A DNA stretch of 60,925 nucleotides from Rhodocyclaceae bacterium (lineage in GTDB: Bacteria > Pseudomonadota > Gammaproteobacteria > Burkholderiales > Usitatibacteraceae). Shown piece by piece: positions 38,252 through 46,093 of the stretch. The translations under genes were made by a program, and so were the position numbers. The notes beneath the pieces were generated by a model that ran no database searches, was not told the origin of the DNA, and saw only the letters and a list, made by a program, of their open reading frames with translations. The stretch lies in the NCBI GenBank assembly GCA_020247395.1, contig JADCJC010000039.1, positions 1-60,925 of the forward strand. Reading direction: 5' to 3'. Every line of letters starts with the position of its first letter. Positions within the stretch are counted from its first letter, which is position 1.

Positions 38252-38281
38252 TTGACACCCAACTGGGCAAAACGCTATAAA
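38252..38281 (+). promoter_or_regulatory. Strong sigma-70 promoter upstream of hupB
   Basis: TTGACA (38252-38257) and TATAAA (38276-38281) are 18 bases apart, a near-consensus pair in the 317-base lon-hupB intergenic region (38154-38470). The predicted start near 38288 leaves a leader of about 180 bases before hupB. No gene or riboswitch was recognised in the rest of that region. Confidence 0.75.
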
Positions 38282-38470
38282 TCAAGTCCACTTTTGTGCA
38301 GCGAAACGTTGTTAACAAAGTGGCCCCATCGCGATTGCTGGCAAGTCTTCTCGATTCTGTCGGTCTCGTCAGACCAAATTCTTTGTTCGCTACATTCCTA
38401 TTCCTACTTCGCGCAACACCCTTATAGCCATTAGAGAGGCGCGCGTCATTTTTTACTTGAGAGGTTTCCC

Positions 38471-38743
38471 TTGAATAAGACCGAGATGATCGAAACGGTA
38501 TCCAAATCTGCAGACATTTCCAAAGCGGCGGCTGGGCGGGCAGTCGAGGCGATGATCGGTGCAGTGCGCACCTCGCTGAAGAAAGGCCAGATGGTTACCA
38601 TTGTCGGTTTTGGCACGTTCTATGTTGGCAAGCGAGCCGCGCGAAGTGGCCGTAATCCGCGTACCGGTGTGGCAATTAAGATCAAGGCTGCCAAGGTGCC
38701 GAAGTTCAGAGCTGGAAAAGCACTCAAAGATGCGTTAAACTAG
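38471..38743 (+). CDS. hupB: HU-family DNA-binding protein
   Basis: A 90-residue histone-like protein. It has the full HU fold signature [21 protein letters not shown] at residues ~46-66, including the Pro of the DNA-intercalating arm tip. It bends DNA non-specifically in the nucleoid. The start codon is TTG 38471, with GAGAGG 6 bases upstream. Its place after lon and before ppiD is the conserved proteobacterial order; two tRNAs follow within 140 bases and may share its transcript. Confidence 0.96.
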   Translation: MNKTEMIETVSKSADISKAAAGRAVEAMIGAVRTSLKKGQMVTIVGFGTFYVGKRAARSGRNPRTGVAIKIKAAKVPKFRAGKALKDALN

Positions 38744-38754
38744 CTGACTTTGCA

Positions 38755-38830
38755 GGGTGCTTAGCTCAGTTGGTAGAGCGTCGCCCTTACAAGGCGAATG
38801 TCGGGGGTTCGAGCCCCTCAGCACCCACCA
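38755..38830 (+). tRNA. tRNA-Val (anticodon UAC)
   Basis: A 76-base cloverleaf. Acceptor GGGTGCT/AGCACCC is followed by A and encoded CCA. The anticodon stem TCGCC/GGCGA holds loop CTTACAA with anticodon TAC. The D arm (TTAGCTCAGTTGGTAGAGC) and T arm (GGGGGTTCGAGCCCC) are canonical. It begins 11 bases after the hupB stop codon. Confidence 0.97.
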
Positions 38831-38882
38831 GTAAATCTGGAGCTGCTGTGCCCGCTGTAGTTTCTCAGCGGGCGCATCGAAT

Positions 38883-38959
38883 GGAGTGGTAGTTCAGTTG
38901 GTTAGAATACCGGCCTGTCACGCCGGGGGTCGCGGGTTCGAGTCCCGTCCACTCCGCCA
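38883..38959 (+). tRNA. tRNA-Asp (anticodon GUC)
   Basis: A 77-base cloverleaf. Acceptor GGAGTGG/CCACTCC is followed by G and encoded CCA. The anticodon stem CCGGC/GCCGG holds loop CTGTCAC with anticodon GTC. It is 52 bases after tRNA-Val, and a terminator follows directly. Confidence 0.97.
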
Positions 38960-38966
38960 ACGCATA

Positions 38967-38994
38967 GGGCAGACCTTCCAGGCTGCCCTTTTTT
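38967..38994 (+). terminator. Rho-independent terminator after the tRNA pair
   Basis: GGGCAG (38967-38972) pairs with CTGCCC (38983-38988) around a 10-base loop and runs straight into TTTTTT. This is a textbook intrinsic terminator closing the hupB-tRNA-Val-tRNA-Asp unit, 30 bases before ppiD. Confidence 0.88.
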
Positions 38995-39024
38995 GTTGCT
39001 ATAGATCGTTATGAAACTGCGCCC

Positions 39025-40929
39025 ATGTTAGAACTCATCCGCTCCGCCGCAAAAACTTGGATTGCCAAAGTCATTCTGGCGATCATTACCATTCCCTTCG
39101 CGTTGTGGGGTGTCGAATCCTACATTCGTACTGCACCTGGCACCAATATCATCGCCAAAGTTGGTGGCGAAAAAGTCACCGGACAAGAGTTTGACAACGC
39201 GGTCAGGACGCAACTCGAGCAACTGCGTCAGCGCTTTGGCAGCCAAATCGACGCATCGCTCATGGACAATCCCGAGATGCGCAAAGGTGTGCTCGACCAG
39301 TTGATCGACCAACGTGTGCTTGACAAGACGACTAGGGGCGGCACGATGGCTGTGAGCGACGCGCGCCTGCGTGACTTGATTGTCAATAACCCCAATTTCA
39401 TGGACAGCGGCCAGTTCTCTCCGGCACTCTACGAGCGTATCTTGAAGGCACAGGGTTATTCGGCCGCGTCGTTTGAAGCTGCATTACGCCAGGACACCGA
39501 GCGTCAGCAGTTCCTCGATAGTGTTTCCAACACCGCCATTGTTTCCAACACCGCCATCAAAGGTTACCTGCAAGCCAGCGAACAGTCTCGCGAGATCGCG
39601 GTGGTGTTTGTGTCCCCGGCGACCTTCCTCGACAAGGTAAAGGTCACTCCCGAGCAGGCGCAGGCCTTCTATGACAAGAACAAAGCGGAGTTCACCATTC
39701 CCGAGCAAGCGCGTGCCGAATACATTGAGTTGTCGGTGGATGCGCTCGCCCCGGCCATCGCCGTCACGGCTGATGAGGTCAAGGCCTACTACGAGACAAA
39801 CAAAGCGCGTTACGTCACCAAGGAAGAACGCAAAGCGTCACATATCCTGATTAGTGTCGCTAAAGATGCGAAGGACGCGGATAGAAAAGCCGCTGAGGAA
39901 AAGGCCAACAAGTTGTTCGCGCAGTTGAAGAATAATCCTAAAGACTTTGCCGACCTCGCGAAGAAAAACTCGCAGGACCCAGGTTCAGCCGCCAACGGTG
40001 GCGACCTCGGGTTCTTCAGTCGCGGCATGATGGTGCCGCAGTTTGACAAAGCGGCGTTCGAGGGCAAGAAGGACGAATTGCTTGGTCCGGTCCAAACTGA
40101 CTTCGGCTACCACATCATTCGTGTCACCGACATCAAGCCGGAGAAGGGTAAGTCGCTCGCCGATGTGACGGCTGAGATAGAGGGTGAACTGAAAAAACAG
40201 AAGGCCTCGCGCAAGTTTGCCGAACTCGCAGAGAAGTTTTCCAACGCCGCGTTCGAGCAATCGTCGTCGCTAAAGGCTGCGGCGGAAGTCACAGGACTGC
40301 CGATCAAGCAGTCGCCATTTTTTGCCAAAGGGCAGGCGTTTCAGCCGCCATTTAACAATGCAAAGTTATCGGCGGCACTGTTTAGCGACGAGGTGCTGAA
40401 GAATAAGCGCAATACGGAAGCCATCGAAGTGGGTTCCAATACGTTGGTGGTTGCACGTGTGTTGGAATCAAAACCTGCGGTTGTGCGTCCATTCGCGGAG
40501 CTGCAGATTGGTCTGATCCAGCGCTTGGCGCGCGAGGAAGCAACCAAACTTGCCAAGGCCGATGGTGAAGCGAAACTTGCCGCCCTTAAAGCCGGAAAAG
40601 ATGAGACTAAGTTTCCGGCTGCGCTTGCCGTAAGCAAGGCAAACCCGGGTGGACTACAGCCGGGTGTGATTGATGCGGCCATGCGCGCGAATCCAAAGAG
40701 CCTGCCGGCTTATGTCGGATACGCGGATCCATCAGGTACCTATGCGTTGATCAAGGTAACAAAGGTGGTCGAGGCAGCGGCACCGGATGAGGCAAAGATC
40801 ACGGCAACCCGCCAACGTTTGCAGCAGACGCTGGGGCAAAAAGAGCTCGTGTCAGTGATTGCACAACTCCGCAGCGATGTGGGCGTTTCGATCTCGCCGG
40901 GTGCCACCGATAAGAAAGCTGAAAAATAA
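39025..40929 (+). CDS. ppiD: Peptidyl-prolyl isomerase PpiD (SurA_N/parvulin, membrane-anchored)
   Basis: 634 residues. A single N-terminal membrane anchor (WIAKVILAIITIPFALWGV) precedes a SurA_N-type chaperone domain (~35-170). The parvulin rotamase domain (KASHILI...NGGDLGFFSRGMMVPQFDKAAF, ~270-370) and a long C-terminal periplasmic domain follow. It is a chaperone for proteins leaving the Sec translocon. A short direct repeat at 39523-39555 encodes SNTAIVSNTAI, a minor local duplication. The start at ATG 39025 lies just downstream of the tRNA terminator. Confidence 0.93.
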   Translation: MLELIRSAAKTWIAKVILAIITIPFALWGVESYIRTAPGTNIIAKVGGEKVTGQEFDNAVRTQLEQLRQRFGSQIDASLMDNPEMRKGVLDQLIDQRVLDKTTRGGTMAVSDARLRDLIVNNPNFMDSGQFSPALYERILKAQGYSAASFEAALRQDTERQQFLDSVSNTAIVSNTAIKGYLQASEQSREIAVVFVSPATFLDKVKVTPEQAQAFYDKNKAEFTIPEQARAEYIELSVDALAPAIAVTADEVKAYYETNKARYVTKEERKASHILISVAKDAKDADRKAAEEKANKLFAQLKNNPKDFADLAKKNSQDPGSAANGGDLGFFSRGMMVPQFDKAAFEGKKDELLGPVQTDFGYHIIRVTDIKPEKGKSLADVTAEIEGELKKQKASRKFAELAEKFSNAAFEQSSSLKAAAEVTGLPIKQSPFFAKGQAFQPPFNNAKLSAALFSDEVLKNKRNTEAIEVGSNTLVVARVLESKPAVVRPFAELQIGLIQRLAREEATKLAKADGEAKLAALKAGKDETKFPAALAVSKANPGGLQPGVIDAAMRANPKSLPAYVGYADPSGTYALIKVTKVVEAAAPDEAKITATRQRLQQTLGQKELVSVIAQLRSDVGVSISPGATDKKAEK

Positions 40930-40959
40930 ACTGGGCTGTCGCTCTGCTGCCACGCTGCG

Positions 40960-41892
40960 CTAGCCTGGCATCTGTTGCTGTAGCACGGACAGGTCCGGGC
41001 GCACTGATTGCTTCATGCCAAACGGATCACGCGGATTGGATTGTTGTGCGATGTCATCGAGGCGCATTTGCACAGTCGCCATGATCTTTGGGTGAGTAAT
41101 GATGTAAAAGCGCTGGTCGCGAATGGCGTCGAAGGTGATGCGTGAGACATCCGCAGCCGTCAACTTGCCGGATGAAACCGCTTTATGTGTCATGGATTGT
41201 GCCAGTTTCATCGACGCGGTCGGACTATCCTCGTTCAGCAATGCCGATGGCCGTACGCGGTGTGATTGGCTGATGCCGGTTGGCACAAATGCGGGGCATA
41301 ACACGCTGCAATCAAGCCGGCGTCCCTGACCTTCAGCATTCTCCTGTATGGCACCCAAGTCATGGTAGAGGGTTTCTGAAAGCGCCACCACTGCGTGCTT
41401 AGAAACGTTGTACGCGCCCATCAGTTGTGGTGATAACAGACCCGCCATCGAGGCGGTGTTGACAATATGGCCCTCGTAGCCAGGGTCTGCTTTGGCCTGT
41501 TCGAGCATGAGTGGCGTAAACACTCTGACGCCGTGGATCACGCCCCAAACGTTGACGCCCAGCACCCATTCCCAGTCCTTGACGGTGTTCTCCCATACCA
41601 ACCCGCCGGAGCCAACGCCGGCGTTGTTAAACAGCAGATTAACGCCGCCAAAGGAAGACATGGCCAACGCGGCGAGGGATTCAACATCGGCCGCTTTGCT
41701 GACGTCACACACCTCTGTAACCGCAGTTGCACCATTCGCTTCGACCATCTTTTTGGTCTCATCGAGTGGCGCTGGCTGAATGTCGGCCAGCACCAGGCGC
41801 ATGCCAAGTTCGGCCGCCGTTAACGCAAACTCGCGACCAAAGCCCGAACCTGCACCGGTGATCACCGCAACGCGGTTTGAAAACACTTGCAT
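40960..41892 (-). CDS. Short-chain dehydrogenase/reductase
   Basis: 310 residues from ATG 41892 (MQVFSNRVAVITGAGSGFG). It is a classical SDR with TGxxxGxG intact, LFNNAG (NNAG motif), serine in NTASMAGL and the active-site YNVSK. The C-terminal extension to ~310 residues matches SDRs that act on larger, often lipid or ring, substrates. The substrate is unknown. It lies 86 bases downstream of fabI on the same strand, separated by a hairpin. Confidence 0.85.
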   Translation of the reverse strand: MQVFSNRVAVITGAGSGFGREFALTAAELGMRLVLADIQPAPLDETKKMVEANGATAVTEVCDVSKAADVESLAALAMSSFGGVNLLFNNAGVGSGGLVWENTVKDWEWVLGVNVWGVIHGVRVFTPLMLEQAKADPGYEGHIVNTASMAGLLSPQLMGAYNVSKHAVVALSETLYHDLGAIQENAEGQGRRLDCSVLCPAFVPTGISQSHRVRPSALLNEDSPTASMKLAQSMTHKAVSSGKLTAADVSRITFDAIRDQRFYIITHPKIMATVQMRLDDIAQQSNPRDPFGMKQSVRPDLSVLQQQMPG

Positions 41893-41923
41893 ATAGTATT
41901 CCAATCTCTAGTAGGGGCGGGTG

Positions 41924-41947
41924 TTTCCAGCCAAAAACGGCTGGAAA
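41924..41947. repeat. Intergenic hairpin, TTTCCAGCC/GGCTGGAAA
   Basis: TTTCCAGCC (41924-41932) and GGCTGGAAA (41939-41947) form a perfect 9-bp stem with loop AAAAAC, between fabI and the SDR gene. There is no T run on either side, so it is not a classic terminator. Similar hairpins occur at 25912 and 47929, suggesting a small dispersed family. Confidence 0.6.
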
Positions 41948-41978
41948 AGCCGGCCAGTAAAGGACTTCGCTAAAAAGG

Positions 41979-42761
41979 CTAGTGCGGCATTCCCGCGACG
42001 ACGGTGTTAAAACCGGCGTCGACGTATGTGACCTCGCCGGTGATGCCGCTCGCCAAGTCGCTCATTAGGAACGCGGCGACGTTGCCCACTTCGTCTTGCG
42101 TGACGCCGCGCCGAAGTGGCGCGTGTTCCTCAAAGAATCCCAGCATCTCGCGGAACCCTGCGATTCCGGCAGCGGCAAGTGTCTTGATCGGGCCGGCCGA
42201 GATGGCGTTGGCACGAATACCGCGCGGCCCGAGGCTGGCGGCGAGGTAACGGGTGACAGCCTCAAGGCTCGCCTTGGCGGTGCCCATGGTGTTGTAGTTG
42301 GGAACAACCCGCTCCGCACCGAGGTAGGAGAGCGTCAGTAGTGCCGCTGTCGGGTTCATCATCGGCAGTGCGGCCTTGGCCATCGCCGCGTAGCTATAGC
42401 TGGAGATGTCATGCGCCATACGAAAACTCTCGCGTGAAAGGCCGTCCAAAAAATCCCCCATGATGGCTTCTCTGGGTGCAAATGCGATGGCGTGGATGAA
42501 CCCATCGAAGCTTCCCCATTCGGCCTTGAGGCTGTCAAAACATGCCGCGATCTCATCATCGCGGGTGACATCACACGGCAACACAATCTTGCCGCCGAAA
42601 TCTGGCACCAGCTTATGCACTCGGTCTTTGATGCCTTCACCGGCGTAGGTAAAGGCCAGCTCAGCGCCTTCGCGATGCATCGCCTTGGCGATGCCGTAGG
42701 CGATGGAGCGGTTGGAAAGGAGGCCGGTGACAAGTATTTTTTTGTTAGCGAGAAAACCCAC
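41979..42761 (-). CDS. fabI: Enoyl-[acyl-carrier-protein] reductase (NADH) FabI
   Basis: A 260-residue SDR-type enoyl-ACP reductase. It starts MGFLANKKILVTGLLSNRSIAYGIAKAM, the diagnostic FabI opening with SNRSIA. The catalytic Tyr-6-Tyr-Lys set is in SYLGAERVVPNYNTMGTAKA. It carries out the last reduction of fatty-acid elongation. GTG 42761 with GGAG 9 bases upstream gives the family's standard N-terminus, so the longer ATG 42782 start is not used. It is divergent from the glycosyltransferase gene. Confidence 0.94.
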   Translation of the reverse strand: MGFLANKKILVTGLLSNRSIAYGIAKAMHREGAELAFTYAGEGIKDRVHKLVPDFGGKIVLPCDVTRDDEIAACFDSLKAEWGSFDGFIHAIAFAPREAIMGDFLDGLSRESFRMAHDISSYSYAAMAKAALPMMNPTAALLTLSYLGAERVVPNYNTMGTAKASLEAVTRYLAASLGPRGIRANAISAGPIKTLAAAGIAGFREMLGFFEEHAPLRRGVTQDEVGNVAAFLMSDLASGITGEVTYVDAGFNTVVAGMPH

Positions 42762-42941
42762 GAGTTCACTCCAGGCAGACATAAAATGTTGGAAGAGTTT
42801 AGCCTATGCCAACCCAGTCTAAGGAATTAGATGTCGCCAGCAGCGAGCGCGGTCGCAAGGCGAATGCCCGCCGACCCACCCAATCCGAACACAACAATGG
42901 CAGCTCGTTGTGGCGGGGCCATTCCCTGCCGAGGCGTCTGA

Positions 42942-44096
42942 ATGAACCTGACAAATTCAACACGCAGAATTCTGCTGGTACGTCGCGAGAATATCGGTGA
43001 CTTGATCCTTACCACGCCGCTGATACGGCTGCTCAGGGAGCAACTCCCCGACGCCCATATCGCGGCGCTGGTGAATTCATACAATGCGCCGGTTCTGGAG
43101 CACAACGCGGATCTTGATGAGGTGTTCGTCTATACCAAGGGAAAACACGCCGACTCTTGGTGGGGCGGCGTCCTGGCGCGTCTTGCACTGGTTGGTTTGT
43201 TTTGTCGGCTGAGGCGGATGCGGTTTGACGACGTGATCCTCGCCGAGCCAACCTATACCCTGCGCAACATCCGCCTCGCGCGTTTCATCATCGCTAAGCC
43301 GTGGTCTTCACCCGCGCGTCGGGTGATTGGTTTTGAGCACGACGACGGCGAACACACCGGCCTTGACGTGGTGGTGCCGAAAGCGGCTATGGAGGGCCTG
43401 CACCAAGCGCAGATCATGCTGCGAATCGCCAGCGCCTACGCTATTCCCGCACCAGCGGGCATGGTTGTTGATTTGCCGCCCTGCCGGGTTGGTCCGGCAA
43501 AACCTTTGCCGTCGGCCGCCTCGACGGCTGTGGCAGAAAGAGACCCGTTGCACGTTGGGCTACACATCAGTGCGCGCAAACCCTCCCAGCGCTGGCCGGT
43601 AGAGGCGTTCGCCGCACTTGCAGGGCAAATCCAACAGGCTGGCGCGGTAAAGTTCAGCGTGTTCTGGTCGCCCGGCGCCACGGACAACGCGCTTCACCCC
43701 GGAGATGACGAAAAAGCGCAGGCGCTGAAAACTCTCCTCGCAACAACACCCGTCGACGTCGACGTCGACTTTGTACAAACCCACGATCTGGCCACGCTTA
43801 TCCGTCGATTGGATGGCGTCGATTTGCTAGTCTGCGCCGACGGTGGCGCAATGCATATTGCCGCCGGCCTGGGTAAGCCGATCGTCGCCTTGTTTGGGGA
43901 TTCCGACCCGATTCGTTGGCGACCTTGGGGGGTGGCGCATCGGGTTCTGCAAGCCGCCTCGCGCGACGTCGCAGACCTGTCTGTTCAGACAGTTTCGGCG
44001 GCTTTCTGCGAACTGGCCGCGGAATGTGGTTTTGACGGCAAACTCGCACCGCCAAGATTGAGATGTGACGCCGCCGTGACGGGGTTTTCGGTATAG
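42942..44096 (+). CDS. Family 9 glycosyltransferase (heptosyltransferase-like)
   Basis: 384 residues in the two-domain GT-B layout. The N-terminal ILLVRRENIGDLILTTPLIRLLREQLPDAHIAALV is the WaaC/WaaF/RfaQ signature with the GD(L/M) motif. The C-terminal domain has LVCADGGAMHIAAGLGKPIVALFGDSDP, the ADP-heptose-binding region. It probably adds a heptose or related sugar to lipopolysaccharide core at the inner membrane. Acceptor and donor are not determined. GAGGCG lies upstream of ATG 42942. Confidence 0.87.
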   Translation: MNLTNSTRRILLVRRENIGDLILTTPLIRLLREQLPDAHIAALVNSYNAPVLEHNADLDEVFVYTKGKHADSWWGGVLARLALVGLFCRLRRMRFDDVILAEPTYTLRNIRLARFIIAKPWSSPARRVIGFEHDDGEHTGLDVVVPKAAMEGLHQAQIMLRIASAYAIPAPAGMVVDLPPCRVGPAKPLPSAASTAVAERDPLHVGLHISARKPSQRWPVEAFAALAGQIQQAGAVKFSVFWSPGATDNALHPGDDEKAQALKTLLATTPVDVDVDFVQTHDLATLIRRLDGVDLLVCADGGAMHIAAGLGKPIVALFGDSDPIRWRPWGVAHRVLQAASRDVADLSVQTVSAAFCELAAECGFDGKLAPPRLRCDAAVTGFSV

Positions 44097-44182
44097 TTGC
44101 GTGTCGTTTTCGAGCCCCAGTTGTTTGGGCTCCCTAGCGGCGGTTCGCAGGTCGTTACGTCACTCTGTCCTTTGGAGTATTT

Positions 44183-46093
44183 ATGCGGTTGCAGTCACTA
44201 TGCGGTGCGTTTGGTCAGCTGACCGCGCTAATTGGTCTGGTGCTGATGGCATCTGGCACTCACGTGCTGGCGGCACCATCTAATCCCGCCGCCGCTTCCG
44301 CCTCCGCCGCCGCTTCCACCTATGTGCCCGACAAAAACAAAGTGCTGCGCTACGCCTTTGAGATCGCCGAAACCAGCATGGACCCGCATAAGGTGTCGGA
44401 CGTGTATTCCACCATTGTGCACAACGCCATTTTTGATACGCCGTTGCGTTATGACTATCGCGCGCGGCCGTTGAAGGCGGTGCCGAATACGCTTGTGGCG
44501 ATGCCGGAAGTCACCGACAACCACAAGACCTTCACCATGCGTGTGAAGCCGGGCATTTATTTCGCCGACCACCCGGTGTTTGGCGGCAAGAAGCGGGAGC
44601 TGACGGCGGAAGACTACGTTTTTTCCATCAAGCGCCTGTTCGACCCCGCATTGTCTGCACCGCTGCTTGCCGAGGTGGAGGGATATGTCGTTGGCTCCGA
44701 CGAGCTGCTGAAGCGAGTCCGCAAAACCAACAAGATGGATTACGACACGCCGTTGGAAGGTTTGCGGGCGCTGGACCGTTATACGTTTCAGATCAAGCTG
44801 ACGGAAACCAAGCCGGATTTTTTCTATGTGCTCACGGATTGCCGAGTGTCGTGCGCGGTAGCCCGAGAAATCGTCGAACACTACGGCACTGATATCGGCT
44901 CCAACCCCGTTGGCACGGGTGCCTACAAGCTGACGAGCTGGAAGCGCTCCTCGCGCATGGTGTTGGAATACAACCCCAATTTCCGTGAAGCCTACTTCGA
45001 GGGCGAACCTTCGCCTGGCGATACCGCAGGCCAGGAAATTTTGGCGAAGATGAAGGGTAAACGCATACCGCAGGTGTATCGCTTTGAAGTCGCGATTATC
45101 GAAGAACGTCAGCCGCGTTACTTATCATTTATCAATAACGAATTCGATTTGATTTGGCTGTTCCCGGAAGACTTTGCGAATATGAGTTTTCCTAATCGCA
45201 CGCTGGCACCAAACCTTAAGAAGCTCGGTATTCAGATGCAGCAGGTCGCAGCGCTGGATCTGACCTACATCTACTTCAATATGGAAGACAAGACGGTCGG
45301 TGGATATAAGCCGGAGAACGTGGCGCTGCGCCGGGCGATCTCTCTGGGCTATAAGACGGAAGACGAAATCAATATCATCCGAAAAGGCCAAGCCATTCCC
45401 GCCCATACACCGTATGCACCCGGTGTACAAGGCTGGACACCCGATTTCAGGACATCGGCAAACGAATATGATCCTGCCAAGGCACGTGCGCTGCTCGACG
45501 CGTTTAGCTACAAGGTCAATCCAAATGATTGCGACGCGCGGAGGGGCGTTTGTTACCGTACCATGCCAGATGGGTCCCCGTTGATACTTAAGAGCAACTC
45601 GATGCCTACCGACCGCGACAAACAATTCGACGAACTCTGGAAGCGATCAATGGATGCCATCGGCATTCGCATCGAAGTCACCAAAGGGAAATGGCCGGAT
45701 TTCTTGAAGGCGTCCGACGCGGGCAAGCTGATGATGTGGCAATTGGGTGGCTCCGCGACAACACCAACGGCAGAAACCTGGCTACAGTCTCTATACGGGC
45801 CGAATTCGGGATTCAAAGGCAATCGTGCACGTTTCCAATTGAAGCAGTATGACGAGCTCTTTGCAAAGTCCGAGTTGCTTCCCGATAGCCTCGAAAGAAC
45901 CAAGTTGTACCAACAAATGGCTCGCCTAGTCGTTGCCTATGCGCCGTGGAAGATCAACACCCATCGCATTCTCACTGATATGTACTATCCGTATGTCATC
46001 GGCTTCCGGCGCCCGGCAGTACAATCGCAAAGCTGGTGGCGGTTTGTGGATATCGATGTGCCGTTGATGAAGCAATACGAGGCGAAACGCTGA
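44183..46093 (+). CDS. ABC transporter peptide-type substrate-binding protein (paralogue 1 of 3)
   Basis: 636 residues. A signal peptide ends near VLAAPS and an Ala/Ser-rich linker follows. The SBP_bac_5 domain starts KVLRYAFEIAETSMDPHKVSD and includes GAYKLTSWKRSSRMVLEYNPNF and GGYKPENVALRRAISLGY. It is periplasmic. The two downstream paralogues have an acidic DxDGDG loop after the YGY/FGY motif; here it is replaced by a longer loop with two cysteines (NPNDCDARRGVCYR). GGAG lies upstream of ATG 44183. It is first in an operon with two more binding proteins, two permeases and an ATPase. Ligand unknown. Confidence 0.9.
   Translation: MRLQSLCGAFGQLTALIGLVLMASGTHVLAAPSNPAAASASAAASTYVPDKNKVLRYAFEIAETSMDPHKVSDVYSTIVHNAIFDTPLRYDYRARPLKAVPNTLVAMPEVTDNHKTFTMRVKPGIYFADHPVFGGKKRELTAEDYVFSIKRLFDPALSAPLLAEVEGYVVGSDELLKRVRKTNKMDYDTPLEGLRALDRYTFQIKLTETKPDFFYVLTDCRVSCAVAREIVEHYGTDIGSNPVGTGAYKLTSWKRSSRMVLEYNPNFREAYFEGEPSPGDTAGQEILAKMKGKRIPQVYRFEVAIIEERQPRYLSFINNEFDLIWLFPEDFANMSFPNRTLAPNLKKLGIQMQQVAALDLTYIYFNMEDKTVGGYKPENVALRRAISLGYKTEDEINIIRKGQAIPAHTPYAPGVQGWTPDFRTSANEYDPAKARALLDAFSYKVNPNDCDARRGVCYRTMPDGSPLILKSNSMPTDRDKQFDELWKRSMDAIGIRIEVTKGKWPDFLKASDAGKLMMWQLGGSATTPTAETWLQSLYGPNSGFKGNRARFQLKQYDELFAKSELLPDSLERTKLYQQMARLVVAYAPWKINTHRILTDMYYPYVIGFRRPAVQSQSWWRFVDIDVPLMKQYEAKR

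Noticed and set aside
37596-38318. A 240-codon minus-strand frame over the lon 3' end.
   Set aside because: It is antisense to the well-conserved Lon protease domain, matches no family and has no ribosome site. It is a codon-bias shadow.
39520-39560. A frameshift or assembly error in ppiD at the SNTAIVSNTAI duplication.
   Set aside because: The 18-base direct repeat keeps the frame, and the protein is intact on both sides.
42762-42782. FabI start at ATG 42782.
   Set aside because: It adds MSAWSEL before the universal MGFL opening; GTG 42761 has a GGAG ribosome site at normal distance.
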